DNA of 64,000 nucleotides from Hyphomicrobiales bacterium (GCA_900473185.1 UCKU01000015.1:238710-302709); one strand, 5' to 3'; numbered from the stretch's first letter, positions 26,002-34,701 are shown. The notes: generated by a model from the letters alone, not told the origin. A program made the numbers and translations.

Positions 26002-27255
26002 ATGCGCGCGAATTATCTCTTTACCAGCGAATCTGTTGCCGAAGGTCACCCGGACAAGGTGTGTGACCGCATCTCCGACGAGATCGTCGATCTGGTCTAC
26101 CGCGAAGCGGCAAAGACCGGCATCAATCCGTGGGGCGTGCGCATTGCCTGCGAAACTCTCGCGACGACCAACCGCGTCGTCATCGCCGGTGAAGTTCGCC
26201 TGCCGCCCAGCCTGATGAAGAAGGACAAGGACGGCAACGACGTCATCAACCCGTCGAAGTTCAAGGCTGCGGCTCGTCGCGCTATCAAGGACATCGGTTA
26301 CGAGCAGGACGGCTTCCATTGGAAGAAGGCCAAGATCGACGTGCTGCTGCACTCGCAGTCGGCCGACATCGCCCAGGGCGTGGACAGCGCCGCTGACCAG
26401 CAGGGCGACGAAGGCGCTGGCGACCAGGGCATCATGTTCGGTTACGCCTGCAAGGAAACGCCTGATCTCATGCCGGCGCCGATCTACTATTCCCACAAGA
26501 TCCTTCAGCTGCTCGCTGCCGCCCGCAAGAAGGGTGAAGGCGAAGTCGCCAAGCTCGGCCCCGACGCCAAGAGCCAGGTGACCGTACGCTATGTCGACGG
26601 CAAGCCGGCGGAAGCCACCTCGATCGTTCTTTCCACCCAGCATCTGGACGACAGCTGGGATTCGAAGAAGGTTCGCAGCGTCGTCGAGCCCTATATCCGC
26701 GAAGCTCTCGGCGACCTGAAGATCGCCGACGATTGCAAGTGGTACATCAACCCCACCGGCAAGTTCGTCATCGGCGGCCCGGATGGTGATGCCGGCCTCA
26801 CCGGCCGCAAGATCATCGTCGACACCTACGGCGGCGCTGCTCCGCATGGCGGCGGTGCTTTCTCCGGCAAGGACACGACCAAGGTCGACCGTTCGGCTGC
26901 CTATGCTGCCCGCTACCTCGCCAAGAACGTCGTCGCTGCCGGCCTTGCCGACCGTTGCACGATCCAGCTCTCCTACGCCATCGGCGTTGCCCAGCCGCTG
27001 TCGATCTATGTCGACCTGCATGGCACCGGCAAGGGTGTCTCCGAGGATCAGGTCGAAGCCGCGATCCGCCAGAACATGGACCTGTCGCCGTCAGGCATCC
27101 GCCGTCATCTCGATCTCAACAAGCCGATCTATGCCAAGACTTCGGCCTACGGCCATTTCGGCCGCAAGGCTGGCCGCGACGGCTCGTTCTCCTGGGAGCG
27201 CACGGATCTCGTGAAGGCGCTCAAGGACTCCGTCAAGACCAAGGCTGCTGCATGA
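26002..27255 (+). CDS. metK: S-adenosylmethionine synthetase
   Basis: 417-residue enzyme making SAM from methionine and ATP. Seen are SVAEGHPDKVCDRISD (near 10-25), GAGDQGIMFGYA (near 139-150), and the phosphate loop GGGAFSGKDTTKVDRSAAY (near 292-310). The ATG at 26002 gives the family N-terminus MRANYLFTSES and has GAGGGGA about 10 bases upstream; an in-frame TTG at 25978 is not used. Length is slightly above that of E. coli MetK (384), as is usual for alphaproteobacteria. The stop overlaps the trmB start. Confidence 0.96.
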   Translation: MRANYLFTSESVAEGHPDKVCDRISDEIVDLVYREAAKTGINPWGVRIACETLATTNRVVIAGEVRLPPSLMKKDKDGNDVINPSKFKAAARRAIKDIGYEQDGFHWKKAKIDVLLHSQSADIAQGVDSAADQQGDEGAGDQGIMFGYACKETPDLMPAPIYYSHKILQLLAAARKKGEGEVAKLGPDAKSQVTVRYVDGKPAEATSIVLSTQHLDDSWDSKKVRSVVEPYIREALGDLKIADDCKWYINPTGKFVIGGPDGDAGLTGRKIIVDTYGGAAPHGGGAFSGKDTTKVDRSAAYAARYLAKNVVAAGLADRCTIQLSYAIGVAQPLSIYVDLHGTGKGVSEDQVEAAIRQNMDLSPSGIRRHLDLNKPIYAKTSAYGHFGRKAGRDGSFSWERTDLVKALKDSVKTKAAA

Positions 27256-27953
27256 CGGATATGGAACGCCGGGGTCGGGCGACCGAAGCCTTTTTCGGTC
27301 GCCGCAAGGGAAAAGCCCTGCGTGAACAGCAGGCCGATCGGCTCGCTACCCTGCTTCCGGCATTCATCATCGATCTCTCGGCGGCTCCCCCGGAGCCGCC
27401 GAAGAACATTTTCCCTGATCCGGTCGAGAAAATGCGGCTGGAGATCGGCTTCGGCGGTGGAGAACATCTCATCCACCGCGCGCTGGAAACGCCCTCGACG
27501 GGCTTTATCGGCGTCGAGCCTTTTGTAAACTCCATGCAGAAGCTGCTTGCACGCGTCGACGAAACGGGTGCGCGCAACGTGCGTGTCTATAATGATGACG
27601 CGACGCAGCTTCTCGACTGGCTTCCCGATCATTGCCTCGATCAGATCGACCTGCTCTATCCGGATCCTTGGCCGAAGCGGAAGCACTGGAAGCGTCGCTT
27701 CGTCTCCAAGACCAATCTCGACCGTTTTCACCGCGTGTTGAAGCCGGGCGGGCTTTTCTGCTTCGCCTCAGACATCGACACCTATGTGAACTGGACGCTC
27801 TTGAAATGCCGCGATCATGGCGGCTTCGAATGGATGGCGCAGAATGCCGCCGACTGGCTGACGCCCTATGAGGGCTGGCCGAGCACCCGCTACGAAGCCA
27901 AGGCCCGCCGCGAAGGCCGCTCCTCGGCCTATCTCACCTTCAGGCGTGTCTGA
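27252..27953 (+). CDS. trmB: tRNA (guanine-N7-)-methyltransferase TrmB
   Basis: 233-residue SAM-dependent methyltransferase forming m7G46 in tRNA. Motif I is LEIGFGGGEHL, VEPFVNSMQKLL follows, and the diagnostic LLYPDPWPKRKHWKRRFV is near 133-150. The end TRYEAKARREGRSSAYLTF is the family C-terminus. The start ATG overlaps the metK stop by 4 bases. The reading frame extends upstream inside metK, but that part is out-of-frame metK sequence. Confidence 0.94.
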   Translation: MTDMERRGRATEAFFGRRKGKALREQQADRLATLLPAFIIDLSAAPPEPPKNIFPDPVEKMRLEIGFGGGEHLIHRALETPSTGFIGVEPFVNSMQKLLARVDETGARNVRVYNDDATQLLDWLPDHCLDQIDLLYPDPWPKRKHWKRRFVSKTNLDRFHRVLKPGGLFCFASDIDTYVNWTLLKCRDHGGFEWMAQNAADWLTPYEGWPSTRYEAKARREGRSSAYLTFRRV

Positions 27954-27972
27954 CCTACTTAGATGTGAGCTT

Positions 27973-28692
27973 TCAGGGCAGATCAGCCATCACGACATCC
28001 TCGACGCCTTCGACGGCCTTGCCTATCACGGAGCCGTCGGGCGCGATGATGGCTGTGCAGCCATAGCCGAACCAGCCGTCCGGGTTTTCACCGACAGCAT
28101 CGCAGCACATGTACCAGCGCTTCGTCCGCCGCGCGCAGGAGCGCATGTGCTCCATCGATTCCTCGCGCCAGATCTCGGCCTTGATGGGCCGCAGCACCAT
28201 ATTGATCGGGCAGCAGATCAGATCCGCGCCCTGCGCGACGAGCCTGTCGGCGGCATCGGGATAGTTGGTATCGTTGCAGATATTGATGCCGAAGGTGCGG
28301 CCAGCGCGGCTCCAGACAGGGAAGTCGGTTCCCGGAGCACAGCCGCTCTCGATGGGATAGGCCTTGGCATAGGTGTCACGCAGCACGCCGGCTTCGATCA
28401 CTACGGCACTGTTGAAGACCGCTTCGCCACGGCGTTCGAAACAGCCGATGACGGCGGTTGCCCTTGTCGGCGCGAGCTTTTCGAGGATCGAAAGGAATGC
28501 CGGACTGTCGAGCGATAGCGCACGGCCCTCAACCAGGCTCTGCCGGTAGCTATGTCCCTGGAGATAGGATTCGGAAAAGAGGGCAAGATCGACGCCATGC
28601 GCATCGGCCCAGAGCAAATCGCTCAATATCGCATCGGCCGTGGCCTCCGCGTCGTCGAAAATGGGAAAACGCTGGAAGGCGGCTATACGCAT
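27973..28692 (-). CDS. Carbon-nitrogen hydrolase (nitrilase superfamily)
   Basis: 239 residues with the nitrilase catalytic triad: Glu in LFSESYLQGHSY (near 44), Lys in YAKAYPIESG (near 111) and Cys in NICNDTNYPD (near 143). Such enzymes hydrolyse amides such as carbamoyl or omega-amides, but the substrate is not predictable here. The ATG at 28692 (MRIAAFQRFPIF) matches the family start; the one at 28722 adds ten poorly conserved residues. It is convergent with trmB, 19 bp apart. Confidence 0.82.
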   Translation of the reverse strand: MRIAAFQRFPIFDDAEATADAILSDLLWADAHGVDLALFSESYLQGHSYRQSLVEGRALSLDSPAFLSILEKLAPTRATAVIGCFERRGEAVFNSAVVIEAGVLRDTYAKAYPIESGCAPGTDFPVWSRAGRTFGINICNDTNYPDAADRLVAQGADLICCPINMVLRPIKAEIWREESMEHMRSCARRTKRWYMCCDAVGENPDGWFGYGCTAIIAPDGSVIGKAVEGVEDVVMADLP

Positions 28693-28784
28693 GGGCAAGG
28701 GACTAGCCTGAGTCCCTCGCATCGCCCATTATCATTCTTCACACATGCATTCTGACGGCCGGCCTTGCGGCAGCCCGGTCATGA

Positions 28785-29042
28785 TCAATGCAGGCTGACC
28801 GTCTTCAGCTCGTCTTCGGCAGCCTTGAAGAAGGTGCTGGAGCGGTTATCCGTCAGCAGGATCGGTGTGCCATCAGCGCCGAACAATGCCCAGAGATCGA
28901 CGCTTGGATCGATATCCGGCGCCTCGGGGAAGCACTTGGCAACCTCTTCATTGCGTATTTTGCGGATATAGGCGACCTCGCCATTGCCGATGCCGGCAAG
29001 TTCGGACTTAGTCAGACGCGACGTAGCTTCTTTCATCAACAT
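28785..29042 (-). CDS. DUF1150 family protein
   Basis: 85-residue acidic soluble protein of the alphaproteobacterial DUF1150 family (GEVAYIRKI, WALFGADGTPILLTD). The function is not established. It almost always lies beside a small heat-shock gene, and here it follows the Hsp20 gene on the same strand. The ATG at 29042 is chosen because GGAGG sits 7 bases upstream; an ATG two codons later is also possible. Confidence 0.85.
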   Translation of the reverse strand: MLMKEATSRLTKSELAGIGNGEVAYIRKIRNEEVAKCFPEAPDIDPSVDLWALFGADGTPILLTDNRSSTFFKAAEDELKTVSLH

Positions 29043-29066
29043 TCCTGTTCCTCCGAGAGAAGGGAC

Positions 29067-29087
29067 CAACGGTTCAACAAACCGTTG
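29067..29087. terminator. 8-bp hairpin between the Hsp20 and DUF1150 genes
   Basis: CAACGGTT (29067-29074) and AACCGTTG (29080-29087) are separated by 5 bases. There is no U-run, so it is more likely an mRNA processing or stability element, or an attenuator, than a full terminator. Confidence 0.4.
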
Positions 29088-29089
29088 TG

Positions 29090-29515
29090 CTACTGTGAAA
29101 CCGAAATGTTAATTTTCTTGACCATGCGCGCCGGTTCCGGGCGAATTAGATCCACCGAGAGCAGACCGTTCTTGAGGCTTGCGCCTAAGACCTGCATGCC
29201 ATCCGCGAGAACGAAGGTCCGCTGGAACTGTCTCGCCGCAATGCCACGATAGAGATAATCGCGCTCGCCCTGATCGATCTGCCGGCCACGGATCAGAAGC
29301 TGGTTTTCCTCGGTCGACACATCGAGCTCTTCTTCGCTGAAACCGGCGACTGCAAGCGTGATGCGAAGCCGCTCAGGCGCGTCGTGGCCTGCGGCGATGC
29401 GTTCGATATTATAGGGTGGATAACCATCGCTCGCCTTGGAAATCCGCTCGAGCGTCTTTTCCATGGCATCGAAGCCCAGAAGCAGCGGGCTGGCGAAAGG
29501 GGTGATACGGCTCAT
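29090..29515 (-). CDS. Small heat-shock protein (Hsp20/IbpA family)
   Basis: 141 residues: an N-terminal arm (MSRITPFASPLLLGFDAMEKTLERI), an alpha-crystallin domain from about 35 to 125 (PPYNIERI, ITLAVAGFSEEELDVSTEENQLLIRGR, RDYLYRGIAARQFQRTFVLADGM, LKNGLLSVDLIRPEP), and a short tail. It is an ATP-independent holdase that keeps unfolded proteins soluble. The start at 29515 gives the IbpA-like N-terminus. The longer open frame upstream is the 5' leader, which folds as a ROSE-type thermometer. Confidence 0.92.
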   Translation of the reverse strand: MSRITPFASPLLLGFDAMEKTLERISKASDGYPPYNIERIAAGHDAPERLRITLAVAGFSEEELDVSTEENQLLIRGRQIDQGERDYLYRGIAARQFQRTFVLADGMQVLGASLKNGLLSVDLIRPEPARMVKKINISVSQ

Positions 29516-29580
29516 CTTCCAAAGTCCTTGATGCAAGCGACCTCTCCGGACCTCAACATGTAGCATCCGAGTACCGCTAA
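29516..29580 (-). promoter_or_regulatory. ROSE-type RNA thermometer in the Hsp20 5' leader
   Basis: In the mRNA (minus strand) the Shine-Dalgarno AGGA at 29528-29525 faces UCGCU at 29540-29536 across a 7-base loop. The pairing leaves the G of UCGCU bulged, which is the hallmark UYGCU/AGGA arrangement of ROSE elements. The stem continues with G-C, G-U, A-U and G-U pairs (29541-29544 with 29524-29521). ROSE elements open on heating and expose the ribosome site of rhizobial small heat-shock mRNAs. The full upstream extent was not computed. Confidence 0.75.
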
Positions 29581-29640
29581 TATGGGAACGACAGTTGCCC
29601 GCTGCAAGGCGTGATGGCCGCCGGCCAGGCCTCCCATATT
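29579..29640. repeat. Spaced 9-bp perfect inverted repeat upstream of Hsp20 gene
   Basis: AATATGGGA (29579-29587) and TCCCATATT (29632-29640) are 44 bases apart, with a GC-rich interior containing GGCCGCCGGCC. It could be the outer stem of a larger leader structure or a looped operator. No known motif was recognised. Confidence 0.4.
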
Positions 29641-29797
29641 TTAAGGTAAAGCTTCGTAAGACCGCTTCCTTGACAAAGGACGCAGCGCCCCGCATCAAAA
29701 CATGCCCCGGCGCACTGTGTTGATTTGTGACGGAAGCGTGAAGACAATGAAAAGGTGCATGCTACAGCGACGCGCACCAGAGGATGGAACTACCCGG

Positions 29798-30742
29798 ATG
29801 GCAGAACCGAGAAAGATCATTATCGACACCGACCCCGGCCAGGACGATGCTGCCGCGATCATGCTGGCCTTCGGCAGCCCGGGAGAGCTCGATGTCCTGG
29901 GCATCACCACTGTCGCCGGTAACGTGCCGCTGTCTCTGACAAGCCGCAATGCGCGCGTCATCTGCGAGCTTTGCGAGCGGACCGATATCAAGGTCTTTGC
30001 CGGCGCCGACCGGCCGATCGCCCGCAAGCTCGTTACCGCCGAGCACGTGCATGGCAAGACAGGTCTCGACGGCCCTACCCTTCCTGAGCCGACGATGCCG
30101 CTGCAGGCGCAGCATTCCGTCGACTTCATCATCGAAACACTGCGAAGCGAGCCGGAAGGCACCGTCACGCTCTGTACGCTCGGGCCGCTGACCAATATCG
30201 CCCTCGCCTTCCAGAAAGCGCCCGACATCGTGCCGCGTATCCGCGAACTTGTCATGATGGGCGGCGGCTTCTTTGAAGGCGGCAACATCACGCCGGCTGC
30301 TGAATTCAACATCTATGTCGATCCGGAAGCCGCCGATATCGTGTTCCGCTCGGGCGTGCCTGTCGTCATGATGCCGCTTGATGTGACGCATCAGCTTCTG
30401 ACCCGCAAGGACCGCGTCAAGCGCATGGCCGAAATCGGCACGGCGCCCGCCAAGGCGATGGTGGAGATGCTGGAATTCTTCGAGCGCTTCGACATAGAAA
30501 AGTATGGCTCGGATGGCGGCCCGCTTCACGACCCGACGACGGTCGCCTACCTGCTGAAGCCTGAGCTCTTCAAGGGCCGGGACTGCAATGTCGAGATCGA
30601 AGTGACGTCGGAACTGACCGTTGGCATGACGGTCGTCGACTGGTGGCACGTGACCGACCGCAAGCGCAATGCGAAGGTCATGCGCGATGTGGATGCCGAC
30701 GGCTTTTTCGATCTGCTGATCGAGCGCTTTGCGCGCATATGA
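29798..30742 (+). CDS. Nucleoside hydrolase (IunH family)
   Basis: 314-residue inosine-uridine-type N-ribohydrolase that splits nucleosides into base and ribose in salvage. The calcium-binding Asp cluster is IIIDTDPGQDDAAAI near the N-terminus. Also seen are MMGGGFFEGGNITPAAEFNIYVDPEAA (near 152-178) and the late His-Asp site in GGPLHDPTTVAYLL. The ATG at 29798 places this cluster as usual; the open frame before it is leader. Base specificity is not predictable. Confidence 0.9.
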   Translation: MAEPRKIIIDTDPGQDDAAAIMLAFGSPGELDVLGITTVAGNVPLSLTSRNARVICELCERTDIKVFAGADRPIARKLVTAEHVHGKTGLDGPTLPEPTMPLQAQHSVDFIIETLRSEPEGTVTLCTLGPLTNIALAFQKAPDIVPRIRELVMMGGGFFEGGNITPAAEFNIYVDPEAADIVFRSGVPVVMMPLDVTHQLLTRKDRVKRMAEIGTAPAKAMVEMLEFFERFDIEKYGSDGGPLHDPTTVAYLLKPELFKGRDCNVEIEVTSELTVGMTVVDWWHVTDRKRNAKVMRDVDADGFFDLLIERFARI

Positions 30743-30763
30743 TCGCCAAGTGAGATTGATATG

Positions 30764-30789
30764 AAAAAGGCCGCTGACGCGGCCTTTTT
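30764..30789. terminator. Bidirectional intrinsic terminator between nucleoside hydrolase and grpE
   Basis: An 11-bp perfect stem, AAAAAGGCCGC / GCGGCCTTTTT (30764-30774, 30779-30789), has a TGAC loop. It has T-runs on both strands and lies between two convergent genes. Confidence 0.9.
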
Positions 30790-30810
30790 CAATTATCTCG
30801 TCCGGTTGAT

Positions 30811-31446
30811 TTAAGCGTCCTTCTCGTCCAGCACCGAGTTGGCCTCGGCTTCCACGAGTTTCGGACCACCCTTGGCGACGCCGACCATGGCCGGACGCAG
30901 CACGCGCTCACCGATGGAGAAACCGGCCTGTACGACCTGCACGACCGTATTGTTCGGTACTTCGGTATTCGGCACTTCGAACATCGCCTGATGGAAGTTC
31001 GGGTCGAACTTCTGGCCGACCGGCTCCAGCTTGCGAACGCCGTGGCGTTCGAGAGCCGAGAGCATGGAACGCTCGGTCATATCCACGCCTTCAATCAGCG
31101 TGGTCAGGCCGGCATCAGCCGTTTCCTTCACTTCGGCAGGAATGGCGTCGAGCGCGCGGCGCAGATTGTCCGAGACGGCCAGCATGTCGCGGGCGAAGCC
31201 CGCGACGGAATAGGACTTGGCGTCCTTGACTTCGCGCTCTGTACGGCGTCGCAGATTATCCATTTCAGCGGCAAGCCGCAGATAGCGGTCGCGCAATTCA
31301 GTATTCTCGGCCTTCAGAAGCTCAAGCGCATCCGGTTCGCCTGCAGCTGCTTCCTTCACGGCTTCATTCTCGACGTTTGCGGCGGCATCGGCTGTGGCTT
31401 CCGCCGCAGCCGCGTCAGGTCCGTTCTTCGTCGTTTCATCAGTCAT
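30811..31446 (-). CDS. grpE: Nucleotide exchange factor GrpE
   Basis: 211-residue cochaperone that releases ADP from DnaK. It has an acidic, alanine-rich N-terminal tail (1-50), a long coiled-coil helix (LLKAENTELRDRYLRLAAEMDNLRRRTEREVKDAKSYSVAGFARDML), and the C-terminal beta-wing with GQKFDPNFHQAMFEV and GFSIGERVLRPAMVGVAKG. It follows hrcA on the same strand after 111 bp, the normal hrcA-grpE order. Confidence 0.95.
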   Translation of the reverse strand: MTDETTKNGPDAAAAEATADAAANVENEAVKEAAAGEPDALELLKAENTELRDRYLRLAAEMDNLRRRTEREVKDAKSYSVAGFARDMLAVSDNLRRALDAIPAEVKETADAGLTTLIEGVDMTERSMLSALERHGVRKLEPVGQKFDPNFHQAMFEVPNTEVPNNTVVQVVQAGFSIGERVLRPAMVGVAKGGPKLVEAEANSVLDEKDA

Positions 31447-31557
31447 GACGGTCTCCGGTTCGTGTATTCTCAGATGCGCCCGATATCGATGTTTGGCCGG
31501 AAAAAATCAAGTCTGCGTGACGAAGAAGCTAAAATTCCGCCGGTTTCGCGCAAGGGA

Positions 31558-32646
31558 TCAGAGAGATCCGCGCGAAAGGCGCGATACGAGCTGGGCCGTA
31601 TAGTCCACCATCGGCACGATGCGGGAATAATTGAGCCGCGTGGGACCGATCACGCCCACTGCGCCAACGATGCGGTCGTCGTCATCACGATAGGGCGCCA
31701 CAATGAGCGAGGAGCCGGAAAGTGAGAAGAGCTTGTTTTCCGAACCGATGAAGATGCGCACGCCCGGCCCGCTTTCGGCAAGGTTCAGGAGCTCGATCAA
31801 GCTGTCCTTCTTCTCGAGGTCATCGAAAAGCAGGCGCAGCCGGTCGAGGTCTTCCGCCCCGCCCACGCCTTCCAGCAGGTTTGCGCGGCCGCGGATGATG
31901 AGCTGTGCAGGCTTGGTCTCGTCCGAGCTGCCGGCCCATACGGCAATGCCGCGCTCCACGAGATCCCGCGACAGCGCGTCGAGCTCGTGGCGAACTTCAT
32001 CTTTCAGCCGGCTCAATTGCAGGCGCAGTTCCGGCAGCGTCTGGCCGGTCATGTGCGCGTTGAGAAAATTGGCGGCTTCGGTGAGCTGCGAAGAAGTAAC
32101 GCCCGCAGGCAGTTCGATGATGCGGTTTTCTATCTGATCATGATCGCCGACGAGCACGGCCAGCGCCTTGGTAGGCTCCAGGCGGATGAACTCGACATGT
32201 TTCAGAACCGGGTCGCTCTTGGACGTGATGACGAGGCCGGCGCCGCGCGAAATGCCCGAGAGCATGCGGCTTGCCTCGTTCATCATCGATTCCACCGGAT
32301 TGTCGCGGCTTCCGGCCCGGACCTGGCGGTCGATGCTGGCACGCTCCTCGACGGAGAGATCGCCGACCTGCATGAAGGCATCGACGAAGAAGCGCAGCCC
32401 GATCTGGGTCGGCAGGCGGCCGGCGCTGACATGCGGAGAATAGATAAGCCCGAGCTCTTCCAGATCGCTCATGACATTGCGAACGGAGGCAGGCGACAGA
32501 GACATAGGCAGAAGACGCGAAAGATTGCGGGAGCCCAAGGGCTCGCCATGCTCCAGATAGCCTTCGACGATGCGCCGGAAAATTTCCTTCGATCGTTCAT
32601 CCAGCGCAGCCACGGCATCCGAAATTGATGTCGACCTGTAGCTCAT
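31558..32646 (-). CDS. hrcA: Heat-inducible transcription repressor HrcA
   Basis: 362 residues. The N-terminal winged helix shows IVEGYLEHGEPLGSRNLS and SLSPASVRNVMSDLEELGLIYSPHVSAGRLPT; the C-terminal domain ends VGVIGPTRLNYSRIVPMVDYTAQLVSRL. HrcA binds CIRCE operators, typically at groESL, and uses GroEL as its sensor. I saw no CIRCE repeat in front of hrcA or grpE, so control of this copy may differ. The ATG at 32646 matches the family start MSYRSTSIS. It is divergent from rph. Confidence 0.94.
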   Translation of the reverse strand: MSYRSTSISDAVAALDERSKEIFRRIVEGYLEHGEPLGSRNLSRLLPMSLSPASVRNVMSDLEELGLIYSPHVSAGRLPTQIGLRFFVDAFMQVGDLSVEERASIDRQVRAGSRDNPVESMMNEASRMLSGISRGAGLVITSKSDPVLKHVEFIRLEPTKALAVLVGDHDQIENRIIELPAGVTSSQLTEAANFLNAHMTGQTLPELRLQLSRLKDEVRHELDALSRDLVERGIAVWAGSSDETKPAQLIIRGRANLLEGVGGAEDLDRLRLLFDDLEKKDSLIELLNLAESGPGVRIFIGSENKLFSLSGSSLIVAPYRDDDDRIVGAVGVIGPTRLNYSRIVPMVDYTAQLVSRLSRGSL

Positions 32647-32824
32647 GAACTTTTCGCACCCGCACTGAATGATGTCAGGGAAATATAGCCAATCTGACCC
32701 CCGTGGCAAAAGGGAATTTGCAAATGCACGCAGCCAATCGTAGAAGCGGGCGACGATACAATGCATGCATGACATTGCCCGAGCAGCGCTTACGCTTTTC
32801 GGCATCATGTTTCAGGAGAAGAGA

Positions 32825-33541
32825 ATGCGGCCTTCAGGCAGAAAAACAGACCAGATGCGCAAGGTCTCCTTCGAGCGCAATTTTTCCAAGCATGCGGAAG
32901 GTTCCTGCCTGGTGAAGTTCGGCGACACACACGTGCTCTGCACGGCTAGCCTCGAAGACAAGACCCCGCCGTGGCTGCGCAACACCGGCAAGGGCTGGGT
33001 CACCGCCGAATATGGCATGCTGCCGCGCGCCACCGGCGAACGCATGAAGCGCGAAGCTGCTGCCGGCAAGCAGGGCGGCCGCACGCAGGAAATCCAGCGC
33101 CTCATCGGCCGCTCGCTGCGAGCCGTGGTTGATCTGACCGCGCTTGGCGAACGCCAGATCACGCTCGACTGCGATGTCATCCAGGCAGATGGCGGCACGC
33201 GCACGGCCTCGATTACCGGTGGCTGGATTGCGCTTTACGACTGCCTGCGCTGGATGGAAACCCGCAACATGATCAAGGCCGACCGCGTGCTGAAGGATCA
33301 TGTCGCGGCGATCTCCTGCGGCATCTTCGCCAACCAGCCTGTGATTGACCTCGACTATCTCGAGGATTCCTCGGCCGAGACCGATGCCAATTTCGTGATG
33401 ACGGGCGCCGGCGGGATCGTAGAGATTCAGGGCACTGCAGAAGGCACGCCTTTCAGCGAGGAAGAATTCTCGTCGCTGATGGGCCTTGCCAAGGCAGGGA
33501 TTGCCGACCTGGTGGACCTGCAGAAGCAGGCGATCGCCTGA
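32825..33541 (+). CDS. rph: Ribonuclease PH
   Basis: 238-residue phosphorolytic 3'-5' exoribonuclease trimming tRNA 3' ends. The N-terminus MRPSGRKTDQMRKVSFERNF is diagnostic. The RNase PH fold shows CTASLEDKTPPWL, EYGMLPRATGERMKREA, RSLRAVVDL, DCDVIQADGGTRTASITGG and the C-terminal domain with EIQGTAEGTPFSEEEF. The ATG at 32825 has AGGAG 8 bases upstream. It is the first gene of the rph-VOC-rdgB-hemW cluster. Confidence 0.96.
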   Translation: MRPSGRKTDQMRKVSFERNFSKHAEGSCLVKFGDTHVLCTASLEDKTPPWLRNTGKGWVTAEYGMLPRATGERMKREAAAGKQGGRTQEIQRLIGRSLRAVVDLTALGERQITLDCDVIQADGGTRTASITGGWIALYDCLRWMETRNMIKADRVLKDHVAAISCGIFANQPVIDLDYLEDSSAETDANFVMTGAGGIVEIQGTAEGTPFSEEEFSSLMGLAKAGIADLVDLQKQAIA

Positions 33542-33615
33542 GGCTTCCATTCAAGCCTCGCTAGTGAATTTCCTCGTCCCTGCTTCCGGGGGCAAGGCCG
33601 GACAAGGGGCGGGCA

Positions 33616-34032
33616 ATGGCGCAACCCATCGAAGGCATTCTTGAAACTGCGCTCTACGCAACCGATCTCGATGCGGCCGAAGGCTTTTACGGGACCGTGC
33701 TTGGCCTTGAGAAGATCGCACGTTCGGGCAACCGCCATGTATTCTTCCGCTGCGGACCAGGCGTGCTCCTGATCTTCAACCCGGAGGAAACGGTGAAGCC
33801 GCCAGCGCCTGACAGCTTGCAGGTTCCGCCACATGGCACCATCGGAAAAGGCCATGCCTGCTTCAGGGTTTCGGGAGATAATCTCGATGCGATGGCGGAG
33901 AAGCTGAAAGCTGCCGGCATCGGCATCGAATCCGAGGTTCACTGGCCGCAGGGCGGCCGATCGATTTATTTCCGCGATCCCCAAGGCAACAGCCTGGAAT
34001 GCGCGGAGGCGAAAATCTGGGGCATGGAATAA
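33616..34032 (+). CDS. VOC-family (glyoxalase-like) protein
   Basis: 138-residue VOC protein: ETALYATDLDAAEGFYGTVLGLEKI at the N-terminus, GHACFRVSGDNLDAMAEKLKAAGI in the middle, and WPQGGRSIYFRDPQGNSLECAE at the end with the likely metal-binding Glu. The substrate is unknown. It lies between rph and rdgB, 9 bp before rdgB, so it is probably in the same operon. Confidence 0.85.
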   Translation: MAQPIEGILETALYATDLDAAEGFYGTVLGLEKIARSGNRHVFFRCGPGVLLIFNPEETVKPPAPDSLQVPPHGTIGKGHACFRVSGDNLDAMAEKLKAAGIGIESEVHWPQGGRSIYFRDPQGNSLECAEAKIWGME

Positions 34033-34041
34033 GGATATTTT

Positions 34042-34686
34042 ATGCGTAAGCTCGAAACCAAGACTATTGTCGTCGCCAGCCATAATCAGGGCAAGATCCG
34101 CGAAATCCAGGATCTGATCGGACCGCTCGGCTTTACCGCCAAATCGGCTGCCGAGCTCAATTTCATCGAGCCCAAGGAAACCGGGACGACGTTCGAGGAA
34201 AATGCGACGATCAAGGCGCTCGCCTCGGCCGAAGCCTCTGGCATGCCCGCACTTTCTGATGATTCCGGCCTCGTCGTCGATGCGCTCGGTGGTGATCCCG
34301 GTGTCTACACGGCCGACTGGGCGGAGACTGGCAACGGCACCCGCGATTTCAACATGGCCATGGAAAAGGTCGAGAAGGCACTGGAAAAGGCCGGCGCCAC
34401 GAAACCCGAGCAGCGCACCGCGCGTTTCGTCAGCGTGCTCTGCCTTGCCTGGCCGGATGGCCACACCGAGCTTTTCCGCGGCGAAGTGGAAGGCACGGTC
34501 GCCTGGCCGCCGCGCGGAATGCAGGGTTTCGGCTATGATCCGGTCTTCCAACCTGAGGGTTATGACGTGACCTTCGGCGAGATGAGCGCCGAGGAAAAGC
34601 ACGGCTGGAATATCGGCAAGCCACAGGCTCTGTCGCATCGCGCCCGCGCCTTCAAGCTCTTTGTCGAAACCTGCCTGGAAGCATAA
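34042..34686 (+). CDS. rdgB: Non-canonical purine NTP pyrophosphatase RdgB/HAM1
   Basis: 214-residue house-cleaning enzyme that hydrolyses ITP, dITP and XTP. The N-terminal IVVASHNQGKIREIQDLI is the family signature. FIEPKETGTTFEENATIKA holds the metal-binding Glu, and ALSDDSGLVVDALGGDPGVY holds the catalytic Asp. GFGYDPVFQPEGYDVTFGEM and SHRARAF complete the set. It follows the VOC gene after 9 bases and precedes hemW by 15. Confidence 0.95.
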   Translation: MRKLETKTIVVASHNQGKIREIQDLIGPLGFTAKSAAELNFIEPKETGTTFEENATIKALASAEASGMPALSDDSGLVVDALGGDPGVYTADWAETGNGTRDFNMAMEKVEKALEKAGATKPEQRTARFVSVLCLAWPDGHTELFRGEVEGTVAWPPRGMQGFGYDPVFQPEGYDVTFGEMSAEEKHGWNIGKPQALSHRARAFKLFVETCLEA

Positions 34687-34701
34687 GGCCAAGCTTAGAA
34701 C

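Noticed and set aside
32647..32824. CIRCE operator between hrcA and rph
   Set aside because: No TTAGCACTC / GAGTGCTAA inverted repeat was seen here or before grpE.
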